Part shown: positions 9,195 through 20,343 of the stretch, in pieces
Layout of the letters: the number at the start of each line of letters is the position of its first letter
Numbering within the stretch: position 1 is the stretch's first letter
Origin: a bacterium
GTDB lineage: Bacteria > Chloroflexota > Dormibacteria > Aeolococcales > Aeolococcaceae
NCBI GenBank assembly: GCA_014874355.1
Contig: JACWAJ010000054.1
Span: 1-57,318, forward strand
Reading direction: 5' to 3'
DNA length: 57,318 bases
Notes under the pieces: model-generated
Seen by the model: only the letters and a program-made list of their open reading frames with translations
Told to the model about the DNA's origin: nothing
The model's database searches: none
Program-made: the position numbers and the translations under genes

Positions 9195-9770
9195 ATGGTC
9201 GAACTCGAGCCTTCGCAAAAAGACGGTACCGCGCTGCTCGCACTCATCCGGTCTATCGACGCCACCGCCGAGCGGTGCGCGGCGCGGTGCCGGGGCAGCC
9301 GGTGCGACGATGCCGCGCACATACTGTCAGCTTCGGCGGATCGTGCCAAGCTCACGGTTGTGATCTCACTTCTGCGCTTGGCGACCGACCACCGCAATGG
9401 ACGCCGTGTCGCCGTGCGGACGGTTGCCGGGGTCCTGGCAACCACGGCACTGGTGGATGTGGCCAAGAGTCACGTCGGCCGGATGCGTCCCGCAGTGGGC
9501 GCGCCATTGAAATTCGGCGTTCGCCCGCAAACCAGCTCGTCGTTTCCTTCAGGGCACGCTGTATCGGCAGCGATGGTCGCCGTGTCGATTGCGGAGGACC
9601 GGAAGTCGTGGCGGGTTCCGCTGGCGCTCTTTGCGGCGTCGGTCGGATGGTCGCGGGTGCAGGTGGGTTTGCACCATGCCAGTGACGTTGCCGGTGGTCT
9701 CGCCATCGGGACCGTGGCCGGGTTTGCGTTGCGGCGCCTGGTACCGCTGCGGGGCAGGCGTAAACCCTAA
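9195..9770 (+). CDS. PAP2-family phosphatase
   Basis: FPSGHAVSAAMVAVS...GWSRVQVGLHHASDVAGGLAIG. Confidence 0.88.
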   Translation: MVELEPSQKDGTALLALIRSIDATAERCAARCRGSRCDDAAHILSASADRAKLTVVISLLRLATDHRNGRRVAVRTVAGVLATTALVDVAKSHVGRMRPAVGAPLKFGVRPQTSSSFPSGHAVSAAMVAVSIAEDRKSWRVPLALFAASVGWSRVQVGLHHASDVAGGLAIGTVAGFALRRLVPLRGRRKP

Positions 9771-10579
9771 TCGCGGTGCGGCAGGCCGTACAACGTACGG
9801 GCGTCGGCCAGTAGATCGAGATCGATGTCTGCGAGGACGAGGTCTTCGCCAGCCCGATCGCTGCGGGCGATAGCACCCCGAAAGGGGACCGCTACCTGGG
9901 AGCGTCCCAGTAATTGCTTGAATTGCGCTGCATCGCTGCCGGCGCATGCCCCTGCGGCATTGGCGAAAACGATGGCGATGGAGTTCTCGAAAGCGCGGGT
10001 GACACACAGCGCGTCTACATGGGTCGCCTCGGCGGCAGGCGCGTGTTTCACCTCGTTGCCCTGTAACTGCCGGCACCAGTAGGCGGGAACGGTGACAATG
10101 TCGGCACCGGCGCCGGCAAGTCCCGTCATGTGTTGGGCCGAGGTGATGTCCCAGCAGATCGCCAGGCCGACCTGCCCGAAACGGGTCGCCACCACAGTTG
10201 TGCTGTTCCCGGGGTGGCCGTGCGGCTGCTCGGTGCGCCACAAATGGGTCTTGTCGTGATGGCCCAGAACAGTTCCGGACCGATCGACGTAGTACGTCCG
10301 GTTGAGACGGGCGTCGGGTGAGCCCTCGATAATCGACCCGGTGACGATGTCGATCTTGGCCTTGCGTGCCACGTCTTGGAGTCGCTCTACCCAGGAGGCG
10401 TGGGTATCGATCATCTGTGTGGCTGCTCCGATAGGGCCGGTCAGAAAAAGCTCAGGAAAGACGATCAGTTCGGCCCCCTCGGTGGCGGCGTGGCGAGCCA
10501 CGCCGGCCGCGCGGGTCAAATTGAACTCGGGATCGTGGAGCCGGATCTCTGTCTGGGCGGCTGCGACACGGACGGCCAT
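9767..10579 (-). CDS. Carbon-nitrogen hydrolase (nitrilase superfamily)
   Basis: Catalytic-triad regions LIVFPELFLTG, YYVDRSGTVLGHHDKTHLW, VGLAICWDI. Confidence 0.9.
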   Translation of the reverse strand: MAVRVAAAQTEIRLHDPEFNLTRAAGVARHAATEGAELIVFPELFLTGPIGAATQMIDTHASWVERLQDVARKAKIDIVTGSIIEGSPDARLNRTYYVDRSGTVLGHHDKTHLWRTEQPHGHPGNSTTVVATRFGQVGLAICWDITSAQHMTGLAGAGADIVTVPAYWCRQLQGNEVKHAPAAEATHVDALCVTRAFENSIAIVFANAAGACAGSDAAQFKQLLGRSQVAVPFRGAIARSDRAGEDLVLADIDLDLLADARTLYGLPHRD

Positions 10580-10659
10580 GGTCGGGAGTCTAGGAATGTG
10601 TTCTCTGTGTGTGACGAATCCGTCTCCATCGTGTGAGTTGTCGACGGGTTCTCTGTTAG

Positions 10660-12042
10660 ATGCCTAGCTTGAAGAATGTGAGCAGACGTTCTCCGCGTTC
10701 CTTCCTTCTTGTGGCCTGCGCCATGCTTGGGGTCTTGGCGCCGGCTGTATTCGAGGCCGTGCCAGTCCGCGCGGCGCCCGTCCCTTTTGGCACGGTCTTG
10801 GTGAGCGGGCAAGATTGGGCGGGTGCATCCTCAGCATTGGGGGATCTCAACGTCTACTCCAACGGCAGTGGGTCCACCGATCGGTGGGGGCCGTACGGTC
10901 TCGAGTACGAGTGTGTTGAACTCGCTACACGCTGGGCGGCCATACGTTTTGGTGACAACCCGTGGAGTTGGAACATCTGGTACGCCTACCAGATGTGGTC
11001 GGCCGGACCGCACCTGCAGGTGCCATTCCAGCAGCTTTCCAATGGTGGCAGTGTCCCGCCGCAGTTCGGTGACATCCTGGTTTTCAGCAATACGGCCACC
11101 AATGCCACTGGCCACGTTGCGGTCGTTGCCGGCGTCGGGCCGGGCTATGTGGACATCGTGGAGCAGAACTGGAACAACTCCAATCCCACGGGGCGTGCAC
11201 GCCTGCCCATCTCGGGCACGACCATGCCCATTCGCTACGGTCTGCCGATCATTGGCTGGTTACGGGCCAGCACCGCGCCGACAGGACTTCAGGGCAACGC
11301 CGGGCCGGGGGGCTATACGCTCGATGGCTACGGATCTGTGCACCCGTTCGGTAGTGCTCCCCCGGCGGTCCAGGGTCCCTCGTGGCCGGGCTGGGATATC
11401 GCGCGTAGTGTTGCCCGTATCCCTGGACAGCCCAGCGGTTACGTGCTTGACGGATTTGGTGGCGTTCACCCGTTCGGCGCCGCAGTGTCCGCTGGTGTGA
11501 CCAGCTACTGGCCGAATTGGAACATTGCTCGCGGTATCGCGATCCGGCCTGACGGGCACAGTGGTTACGTGGTGGACGGCTGGGGCGGCATCCATCCCTT
11601 TGGTGGCGCGCCTCCGGTCGCCTTGTCCGCTTACTGGCCGGGTTGGGACATCGTTCGTGGCATCGTTCTGAGACCGGATGGCGTGAGTGGCTACACCCTG
11701 GACGGGTGGGGTGGGGTGCATCCCTTTGGCGATGCACCTGAGGTTGACGTCACCGGGTACTGGTCGGGCTGGGATATTGCTCGATCCATCACGCTTCGAA
11801 CTGACGGCATCAGTGGCTGGGTTGTTGACGGCTACAACGGCGTACATTCCTTTGGCGGCGCGCCCGCGGTGGCTTCGACCGGCTACTTCCCAGGGCAGGA
11901 TGTGGCTCGGGGTGTGATGGCGCTCGATGCGGCCGGTGGTTATACCGTCACGGCATGGGGCAATGTGCGTGCCTTTGGCGACGCCCCACCGGTTGAGGTT
12001 TCTGCGACCTTCAGTTCGGCCGTGGCGCACGGTCTGTCTTAG
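10660..12042 (+). CDS. Secreted CHAP-domain protein with six C-terminal 42-aa repeats
   Basis: Signal peptide; YECVELATRWAAIRFG...ATGHVAVVAGVGPGYVDIVEQNWN; repeats GYxxDGxGGxHPFGxA...YWPGWDIARG. Confidence 0.85.
   Translation: MPSLKNVSRRSPRSFLLVACAMLGVLAPAVFEAVPVRAAPVPFGTVLVSGQDWAGASSALGDLNVYSNGSGSTDRWGPYGLEYECVELATRWAAIRFGDNPWSWNIWYAYQMWSAGPHLQVPFQQLSNGGSVPPQFGDILVFSNTATNATGHVAVVAGVGPGYVDIVEQNWNNSNPTGRARLPISGTTMPIRYGLPIIGWLRASTAPTGLQGNAGPGGYTLDGYGSVHPFGSAPPAVQGPSWPGWDIARSVARIPGQPSGYVLDGFGGVHPFGAAVSAGVTSYWPNWNIARGIAIRPDGHSGYVVDGWGGIHPFGGAPPVALSAYWPGWDIVRGIVLRPDGVSGYTLDGWGGVHPFGDAPEVDVTGYWSGWDIARSITLRTDGISGWVVDGYNGVHSFGGAPAVASTGYFPGQDVARGVMALDAAGGYTVTAWGNVRAFGDAPPVEVSATFSSAVAHGLS
11311..12039 (+). 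repeat. Six in-frame tandem repeats, period about 126 nt
   Basis: Unit starts at 11311, 11437, 11563, 11689, 11815 and 11938. Confidence 0.9.
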
Positions 12043-12058
12043 AACGTGGGGGCGGGCG

Positions 12059-12478
12059 CTACGCCTCGTCCAATTGGCGCGCCAGCCATAGCCAGACAAG
12101 TGGCGCCATTGCCGCGATAGGCAGGCTGACGGTCAGCAGGCGACCCAGTCGATCACGGTGCTTGACCGATCCCACTAGAACGGCGCAATCCGCGGCATCG
12201 CAGAAGGCGTTTAGGCGCAGCATGGATGTGGTTGGATAGCCGGCACGTGTTTGCTCCAGGACGCTTATGCCCAGCGCCACCTGCCGGACACCGAAGAACC
12301 CGAGGATGACGCGTCCAGACGGCGTGAGGCCGGCATCGAGGCCCATGATCCCGACGATCTTGCGTTGTGCTAGCAGAACGCCGGCGCCGATGGCCACGCG
12401 ACCGGCAGCCAGGATGCCGGCCAGACGGCGGATCTGATCCGGGGAGGCAGTGAGCATTCGGCCATGATGCCACGCCAT
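12059..12478 (-). CDS. Small membrane protein of unknown function (DUF4267-like)
   Basis: RLAGILAAGRVAIGAGVLLAQRKIVGIMGLDAGLTPSGRVILGFFGVRQVALGISVL. Confidence 0.6.
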   Translation of the reverse strand: MAWHHGRMLTASPDQIRRLAGILAAGRVAIGAGVLLAQRKIVGIMGLDAGLTPSGRVILGFFGVRQVALGISVLEQTRAGYPTTSMLRLNAFCDAADCAVLVGSVKHRDRLGRLLTVSLPIAAMAPLVWLWLARQLDEA

Positions 12479-12529
12479 GTCGGCAGGACGCTATGGGTGC
12501 GCCAGTACCCTGCTAGGCTTGGCCCTCAT

Positions 12530-14426
<1,897 letters not shown>

Positions 14427-14565
14427 CCACGGCGCGATCGCGGTCTTGACAAGGGCGTCCCATTGTCCGACTTATATATAGGTCTGGCTCCGTCGACGTC
14501 CGGAAGGCCCAGGCCCAACGGTTGAGTAGCACAAACAGAGCGGCCTCACCTTGGGGACTTTGAGC

Positions 14566-14642
14566 GTCGGGAAGGGGAGATTCGAACTCCCGACCTCACG
14601 GTCCCGAACCGTGCACTCTAACCTGGCTGAGCTACTTCCCGA
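14566..14642 (-). tRNA. tRNA-Pro (anticodon CGG)
   Basis: Reverse complement tcgggaagtagctcagccaggttagagtgcacggttcgggaccgtgaggtcgggagttcgaatctccccttcccgac; anticodon loop TTCGGGA. Confidence 0.93.
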
Positions 14643-14748
14643 GGCCGCGTCATGATACCTGTCGGTCCAGTGTCCGCGGCCCGGCAGGGGGCTGGTGGCA
14701 CAATCCCAGGCGTTGACTCGGCATACTGAGTCTGGAGGTTTTCGTGCC

Positions 14749-15231
14749 ATGAGCAGCGTGAAGGTCAGCACTGAGATCGACGCTCCCGTCGAAGCCGTCT
14801 TCGCCTATGTCGACGACCATCGCAACACCACGAAGTACATGCGCGATCTGACCCAGTGGTCTCCGGTCGACGGCAAGGATCACGGCAAGGGCGCCATGTT
14901 TGAGGTCGGCCTGAAGGCCGGCCCCAAGGTTTTCGACTCCATCATCGAGATGAATGCCTGGGTCGAGAACAAGACCATCGGCTGGGTGTCGCGCGAGGGC
15001 TTCCAGCACAAGGGACGCTGGACTTTCACTGCCAAGGCCGGTGGCACCCGAGCTGCCTTCGAGATGGAATATGACCTCGGCGGCGGCATTGCCGGCAGGT
15101 TGCTTGCCCGGGCGGTCGAGCCGATCGTCCACCTGAATATCTCGAAGTCGGCCGAGACCCTCAAGGCCCAGGTCGAGAAACTGGGTTCCAAGGGCAAGGC
15201 GCGTGTCCCTGCCCGTTCCAGGAGCAGGTGA
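14749..15231 (+). CDS. SRPBCC/polyketide cyclase-like protein (start within ORF 14695-15231)
   Basis: MSSVKVSTEIDAPVEAVFAYVDDHRNTTKYM... Confidence 0.75.
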   Translation: MSSVKVSTEIDAPVEAVFAYVDDHRNTTKYMRDLTQWSPVDGKDHGKGAMFEVGLKAGPKVFDSIIEMNAWVENKTIGWVSREGFQHKGRWTFTAKAGGTRAAFEMEYDLGGGIAGRLLARAVEPIVHLNISKSAETLKAQVEKLGSKGKARVPARSRSR

Positions 15232-15243
15232 GATGGCTGCTGT

Positions 15244-16299
15244 ATGAACGTACGGCCGGCCTCGTTCCGCGATCTCGGCCGGATCGAGCAGCTCTACACG
15301 CAGGCACTGGCGGAGGGTGACCCCTACGCCAATCCACTCCACCCCGAGCGCCCGGTGCCTCAGGCATCGGCGCTGATCCGTCTCTGGTACCTGGTCTCCA
15401 AGACGCTCTCGTCGCTAATGCCCCTGTCCGAAGGTGGGGACACGCTCTACGTTGCCGAGGACAGCGTGGTCGGTGTCGTGGGTTTCGTCCAGGCGCAACC
15501 GGCGCCGGGCAAGACCCGGGCCTGGCAGATCGTGAACCTATGCACTGTGACGACGGCACTTCGCGAAGCCGCAGCCGAACACCTGCTCACGGGGTTGTGC
15601 CAGCGGGGGCAGGACGCCGGTGTGCGCCGCTTCTATGTTCGCCTGCCTCTCGATCACCCCCTGCTCACGGCCTTCGTGGCACAGGGTTTTGGTCAATACG
15701 CCACCGAACAAATCCTCTTCTCCGACTGCGACCGTATTGAAGGCGTCAGAACGGCCGGTGTGTTGCGACCTGCACGGCGTGATGACATGGACGACGTCTA
15801 CCTGCTCTATCTGCGGGTCACGCCCGCGACCGTTGCGGCGGTCGAAGCGCCTAACCGCAAAGCGTGGGAGTCGACCTTTGGCGGCGGCGCGGTCGCTCGC
15901 TTGGGCCGGGATGAAGCCAGCCATTTCATCGCGGAGCGGTCGGGTGTCCATGGCTGGGCGGCTATTCGAACTGCATCGGCGGCCCGTCCCACGGGAATGT
16001 GGCTGCTGTACGACGCCCACGACGGCCCTTCGCGGGAGGCCTTTTTGGATGCTGTCTTTGCCGAGCTTCCTGGGGGGCCGGTGTCGTGCGTGTTGCGACA
16101 CTATGATTCCGAGCTCATCCGCTCGTTGCAGCAGCGCGGCTTTGCCATCTATGGCACCCAGGTGCTGCTGGCGAAGGATCTCGCCGTCCGGGTACGACAG
16201 CGCGCTCTGCTGAGGGGAAAACGCAAGAAGCCGATTTTGGTGCCGGCCGGCTTGGCCCGCACCGTCGAGAACCTGGGTCGGAGAGAGCCATTACGATGA
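15244..16299 (+). CDS. GNAT-like acetyltransferase
   Basis: MNVRPASFRDLGRIEQLYTQALAEGDPY...LYVAEDSVVGVVGFVQAQP...IVNLCTV. Confidence 0.6.
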   Translation: MNVRPASFRDLGRIEQLYTQALAEGDPYANPLHPERPVPQASALIRLWYLVSKTLSSLMPLSEGGDTLYVAEDSVVGVVGFVQAQPAPGKTRAWQIVNLCTVTTALREAAAEHLLTGLCQRGQDAGVRRFYVRLPLDHPLLTAFVAQGFGQYATEQILFSDCDRIEGVRTAGVLRPARRDDMDDVYLLYLRVTPATVAAVEAPNRKAWESTFGGGAVARLGRDEASHFIAERSGVHGWAAIRTASAARPTGMWLLYDAHDGPSREAFLDAVFAELPGGPVSCVLRHYDSELIRSLQQRGFAIYGTQVLLAKDLAVRVRQRALLRGKRKKPILVPAGLARTVENLGRREPLR

Positions 16300-17726
16300 T
16301 TCCTTACGGACCATCCTGGCAGGAAGAACTGGCGCTTCTGTTCGAGTCGCTGCCGCCTCGAATCAGTGCCGAGGCCGAACGTCTCGCCGCCTCCCGTGGT
16401 GATCTTCTCGAAGTCATTCTCGATCTCGGGCGTCTTCCCGCGGCCCGCTTTGTCGACGGCGATGCGATTCTTGGCGACGAACAGGTGGAGTTTGCCGATC
16501 TCGAACACGTCACCGAGCGGGTTGGCGATTTTGGTGACGACAATCGCGCCGGGATCGAGCGCACCCTTCACCGGATCAGCGCCATCCGCAACCGCGCCGG
16601 CACGATTGTCGGCCTGACCTGCCGGGTGGGGCGCGCGGTTACCGGCACCGCCGACATCATCAAAGACATCGTGGTCGATTCCCGCAGCATTCTCCTGCTG
16701 GGTGCGCCGGGTATCGGCAAGACCACGATGTTGCGCGAGTGCGCCCGCATGCTCAGCGACGAGTGCGGCAAGCGCGTCGTGATCGTCGACACCTCCAACG
16801 AGATCGGCGGCGATGGCGACATACCCCATCCCGGCATTGGCCGCTCCCGGCGCATGCAGGTGGTGACGCCGCTCGAACAACACGCCGTCATGATCGAGGC
16901 GGTCGAGAACCACATGCCCGAAGTCATCGTCATCGACGAGATCGGCACGGAGGCCGAGGCGCTGGCGGCACGGACGATTGCGGAACGCGGGGTTCAGCTC
17001 GTCGCCACCGCGCATGGCAGGACGCTGGACAACCTGCTCGTCAACCCAACCCTGAACGACCTCTTGGGAGGCATCCAGAGCGTCACCCTCTCGGACGAAG
17101 AGGCGCGACGGCGAGGCACGCAGAAGAGCATCCTCGAACGCAAAGCGCCTCCGACCTTCGACGTCCTGGTGGAGATCCAAGACCGCGACCAGGTGGTGGT
17201 GCACATGCCCCTGGATGAGGTTGTCGACGAGGCGTTGCGCGGTCGCTTCAAGGCCCCCCAGATACGGGTGCGCGGCGTTGACGGTCAGGTTGTATCGCGC
17301 ATCGACACGTCCGCGGCCAAACGTCGTGGTGTATTCGAGCCGGCACCCTTTGACACGGAACGGTCCAATGTTCTCGACCGGCGCTCACGCCGGGGCACGA
17401 TCGACATCAACAACCACCCCGGCTACGGCGAGGGCTATGACGATTGGGGTGCCCATCCGCGTGCGGGGCACCCGATTTCGATCTTCCCGTATGGGGTCTC
17501 TCGACAGTACCTTGAGCAGTCGGTTCGCGAATTGCACCTGCCGGTGCGCATTCAGCATCACGTCGACGCCGCCGACATGGTGTTGACGCTCAAGAACTAC
17601 TACCGCCGCAAGGACTCGCCGGTGCGTGCTGCCGAGGCCAGTGGGATTCCCATCCAGGTGCTGCGTAGCAACACGGTCGCCCAGATCAAGGAGGCCCTGG
17701 AGCGGATGTACGGCCCGGCCGAATAA
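16296..17726 (+). CDS. R3H-domain AAA ATPase (SpoIIIAA/Ycf45-like)
   Basis: SILLLGAPGIGKTTMLRECARMLSDECGKRVVIVDTSNEIGGDGDIPHPGIGRSRRM; EVIVIDEIGTEAEA. Confidence 0.87.
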   Translation: MIPYGPSWQEELALLFESLPPRISAEAERLAASRGDLLEVILDLGRLPAARFVDGDAILGDEQVEFADLEHVTERVGDFGDDNRAGIERTLHRISAIRNRAGTIVGLTCRVGRAVTGTADIIKDIVVDSRSILLLGAPGIGKTTMLRECARMLSDECGKRVVIVDTSNEIGGDGDIPHPGIGRSRRMQVVTPLEQHAVMIEAVENHMPEVIVIDEIGTEAEALAARTIAERGVQLVATAHGRTLDNLLVNPTLNDLLGGIQSVTLSDEEARRRGTQKSILERKAPPTFDVLVEIQDRDQVVVHMPLDEVVDEALRGRFKAPQIRVRGVDGQVVSRIDTSAAKRRGVFEPAPFDTERSNVLDRRSRRGTIDINNHPGYGEGYDDWGAHPRAGHPISIFPYGVSRQYLEQSVRELHLPVRIQHHVDAADMVLTLKNYYRRKDSPVRAAEASGIPIQVLRSNTVAQIKEALERMYGPAE

Positions 17727-17793
17727 GATTCACGGCGGCGACAGCCACCAGGGTTGCGCCAAAGCCTTTTCGGCCCCTGACCAGGAGACTCTT

Positions 17794-18459
17794 GTGAGCT
17801 GGCCCGGATATTTCATCTCCTTCGAAGGGCTCGATGGAGCCGGCAAGACCACCCAGGTCGCGGCACTGGCGGCTGCTCTGCGCGCTGACGGGCATAACGC
17901 CATGATCGTCCGGCCGAGCGACACCGGAATTGGCGATCTGGTTCGCGGCTTCCTGCTGCAGTTCCAGGTGGAAGAGCCTGTCGAACCTTGGGCCGAGGCG
18001 CTCTTTTTCATTGCCTGCCGCGTCCAGTTGCTTCAGGAGACGATTGTTCCAGCCTTGCAGGCCGGGGCTGTGGTCATAGCGGATCGCTACGCCGACTCCA
18101 CCCTGGCCTACCAGGGTGGGGGCCGCGGGCTGGATCTCGAACTGCTGCGCACCCTTCACCGCGAGGCGTGCGGGGACGTATTGCCCGATCTAACCCTGCT
18201 TTTGGAATTGCCTCGGCAAGAGGCGATCCGGCGGCAGCGAGTCCAGGAACTCCCGATCGATCGCATCGAAAGCGAGGTGGAGCGTTTCCACCACGCCGTC
18301 GAGGCGACTTTCAACTCACTTGCCGAGGAGTCCCCGGAACGCTTCGTTCGCATCGACGCCCAACCGGCGGCGCTCGCAGTGTCGCAGCAGATCACTGAGG
18401 TGGTTCGCCGGCGCATCGCCGCTCGTGACAACCCGGTGGATGCGGTGGCGGCAACGTGA
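17794..18459 (+). CDS. tmk: Thymidylate kinase
   Basis: YFISFEGLDGAGKTTQVAALAAAL; VIADRYADSTLAYQGGGRGL. Confidence 0.92.
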   Translation: MSWPGYFISFEGLDGAGKTTQVAALAAALRADGHNAMIVRPSDTGIGDLVRGFLLQFQVEEPVEPWAEALFFIACRVQLLQETIVPALQAGAVVIADRYADSTLAYQGGGRGLDLELLRTLHREACGDVLPDLTLLLELPRQEAIRRQRVQELPIDRIESEVERFHHAVEATFNSLAEESPERFVRIDAQPAALAVSQQITEVVRRRIAARDNPVDAVAAT

Positions 18460-18785
18460 AGCTGGTCATTGCGATCATCCAGGCCAAGGATGCCGATGCG
18501 TGTGCTGGCGCCCTCACCTCGGCCGGTTTTGTCTGCACCCGATTCAACAGCTTCGGCGGCTTTCTCGACCGCGCCAACGTGACGCTGATGATTGGCGTCG
18601 ACGACCCGCTGGTGGAGGGTGTCCTCGATGTGCTGCGGCGCACCGGACGGCTCCGCAGTGAGGCGCTGGACGCCGCTTCATCGGCGAATGCGGTGAACGG
18701 ATCCGGTGGCCAGGGCGCTGTCGATGTCGAGGTTGGAGGCGCCACCGTCTTTGTCGTCGACATCGAACGTTTCGAGAGGATTTGA
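18456..18785 (+). CDS. darA: c-di-AMP receptor-like protein (DUF970/DarA/PstA family)
   Basis: MKLVIAIIQAKDADACAGALTSAGFVCTRFNSFGGFLDRANVTLMIGVDD...VEVGGATVFVVDIERFERI; 4-bp overlap with tmk. Confidence 0.87.
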   Translation: MKLVIAIIQAKDADACAGALTSAGFVCTRFNSFGGFLDRANVTLMIGVDDPLVEGVLDVLRRTGRLRSEALDAASSANAVNGSGGQGAVDVEVGGATVFVVDIERFERI

Positions 18786-18833
18786 GCCCGGCGTGTGCGT
18801 AACCTTGCCTGGTCCCTCTGAGTTGAAGCGACG

Positions 18834-20342
18834 ATGAGTTCGATGGATGCTCCGACCGAGGTTGCTGAGGCCGTGGTGACGGAGCCGGGTGTGGTTGCGG
18901 GCCTGGGCACTCGAGCGTTGCGCAACACGGCCATAGTGCTCACAGCTCGGGTGGCGTCTCGGGTGGTTGCGCTCATCACCATCATTGCCACCAGTCAGTT
19001 CCTGGGTGCTGACAGTTTTGGCCAGATGCAGACGGTCATCACCTATGCGGCGCTCGTCAACGTGGCCCTCGACCTTGGCTATGGCGTGCTCTACGTTCGT
19101 GACGGGTCGCGTCAACGCGAGCGTCTCGGCGAGTTCTTGAGCACCCTGCTGTCGGCCAAGGTGGTGCTCAGCATCGTCTCGTTCTTCGTCATTGCCGCGC
19201 TACTGCGAATTCCCGGTCTCGACGGGATGCTGCTGCCGGCATTTGCGTTAATGGTGACGTCGAACTACTCCAACCTGCTGCGCAGCAGCCTGTACGCATT
19301 GCAGCGCCTGGCATATGAGGCTGTGGCCATCGTGGCCGAGAGCATCCTTCTCCTGGGCCTGGCCGTGTGGGGCATCGTCAACCATCAGCCGATGGCGTTC
19401 TTCATCTGGATATACGTCATCAGTTACTCCTGCACCATCGTCTACTTCGCCATTGCGTTGCAGGCACATCACATGGTGAAGTTCCAGTGGAACTGCGATG
19501 TTGCGCTGCTACGGCGCTGGCTGCCAACCGCGCTTGCCGTGGGATTCACGTCGGTGGTCACCACGGTCTATTTCAAGGTCGACGTGCCGATCTTGCAGCA
19601 ATTCCGTTCCTATGACGAGGTGGGCTGGTACACGCTCGCCTACCGTCCCTTTGAGGCGTTGCTGTTTCTGCCGTTTACGTTGCGCAACATTGTCTTTCCC
19701 GTCCTCTCGGTGTACTTTGGAGCCCGCTCGAAACGGCTGGGCTTGGCGACGGAGAAGCTGTATCGCATCCTGTTGCTCTTCGGCTGGCCGTGTGCGGTCG
19801 GCCTGTTCATGCTGGCCGGACCCATCAACCACCTGCTGCGTCTCTATCCGCAGAGTGAGGCGGCGCTTCGAATTCTTGCCATCGGCATCGTCTTCAGTTT
19901 TATCGACAACACCTTCATCGCAGCCCTCTTGGCGATGAACCGGCAGAACCTCTTTGCGCTGGTGGCGGTGTTCGGCCTGGTATTCAATGTGATCCTCGAT
20001 TTCATTCTCATCCCCACCCATGGCTATCTGGGCGCGGCGTCGGCCACCGTCGTCACCGAAGCTGCACTTGTCGGTGCGGGGTGGTGGTGTTTGCGGCGTG
20101 AGGGGGTGCCGCTGGCGCTTCCCCGTCTGAGCTGGAAGATTCTCATGGCCGGTGCCCTCATGGGTGTGGCGCTGGTGCCGATCCGCGAGGTCCACGGCGT
20201 CTTCGTATTCGGCGACATCCTGCTGGGCGCCGTTATCTATCTCGGGCTGCTCCTCGTTCTGCGGGTCGCGGACCCCGAGGAGTGGGCCCTGTTGCGTCGT
20301 GCGGTCCATCGGCCGGGAAAGATCCCGGGTGGGGAGGCATAA
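18834..20342 (+). CDS. Polysaccharide flippase (Wzx/MOP family)
   Basis: Polytopic; GLGTRALRNTAIVLTARVASRVVALITIIATSQFLGADSFGQMQTVITYAALVNVALDLGYGVLYVRD. Confidence 0.85.
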   Translation: MSSMDAPTEVAEAVVTEPGVVAGLGTRALRNTAIVLTARVASRVVALITIIATSQFLGADSFGQMQTVITYAALVNVALDLGYGVLYVRDGSRQRERLGEFLSTLLSAKVVLSIVSFFVIAALLRIPGLDGMLLPAFALMVTSNYSNLLRSSLYALQRLAYEAVAIVAESILLLGLAVWGIVNHQPMAFFIWIYVISYSCTIVYFAIALQAHHMVKFQWNCDVALLRRWLPTALAVGFTSVVTTVYFKVDVPILQQFRSYDEVGWYTLAYRPFEALLFLPFTLRNIVFPVLSVYFGARSKRLGLATEKLYRILLLFGWPCAVGLFMLAGPINHLLRLYPQSEAALRILAIGIVFSFIDNTFIAALLAMNRQNLFALVAVFGLVFNVILDFILIPTHGYLGAASATVVTEAALVGAGWWCLRREGVPLALPRLSWKILMAGALMGVALVPIREVHGVFVFGDILLGAVIYLGLLLVLRVADPEEWALLRRAVHRPGKIPGGEA

Positions 20343-20343
20343 G

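Noticed and set aside
14440-14480. TTGACA ... TATATATA promoter between adenine deaminase and tRNA-Pro
   Set aside because: Spacing of about 20-21 bp is too long for a standard -35/-10 pair, and no plus-strand gene follows directly.
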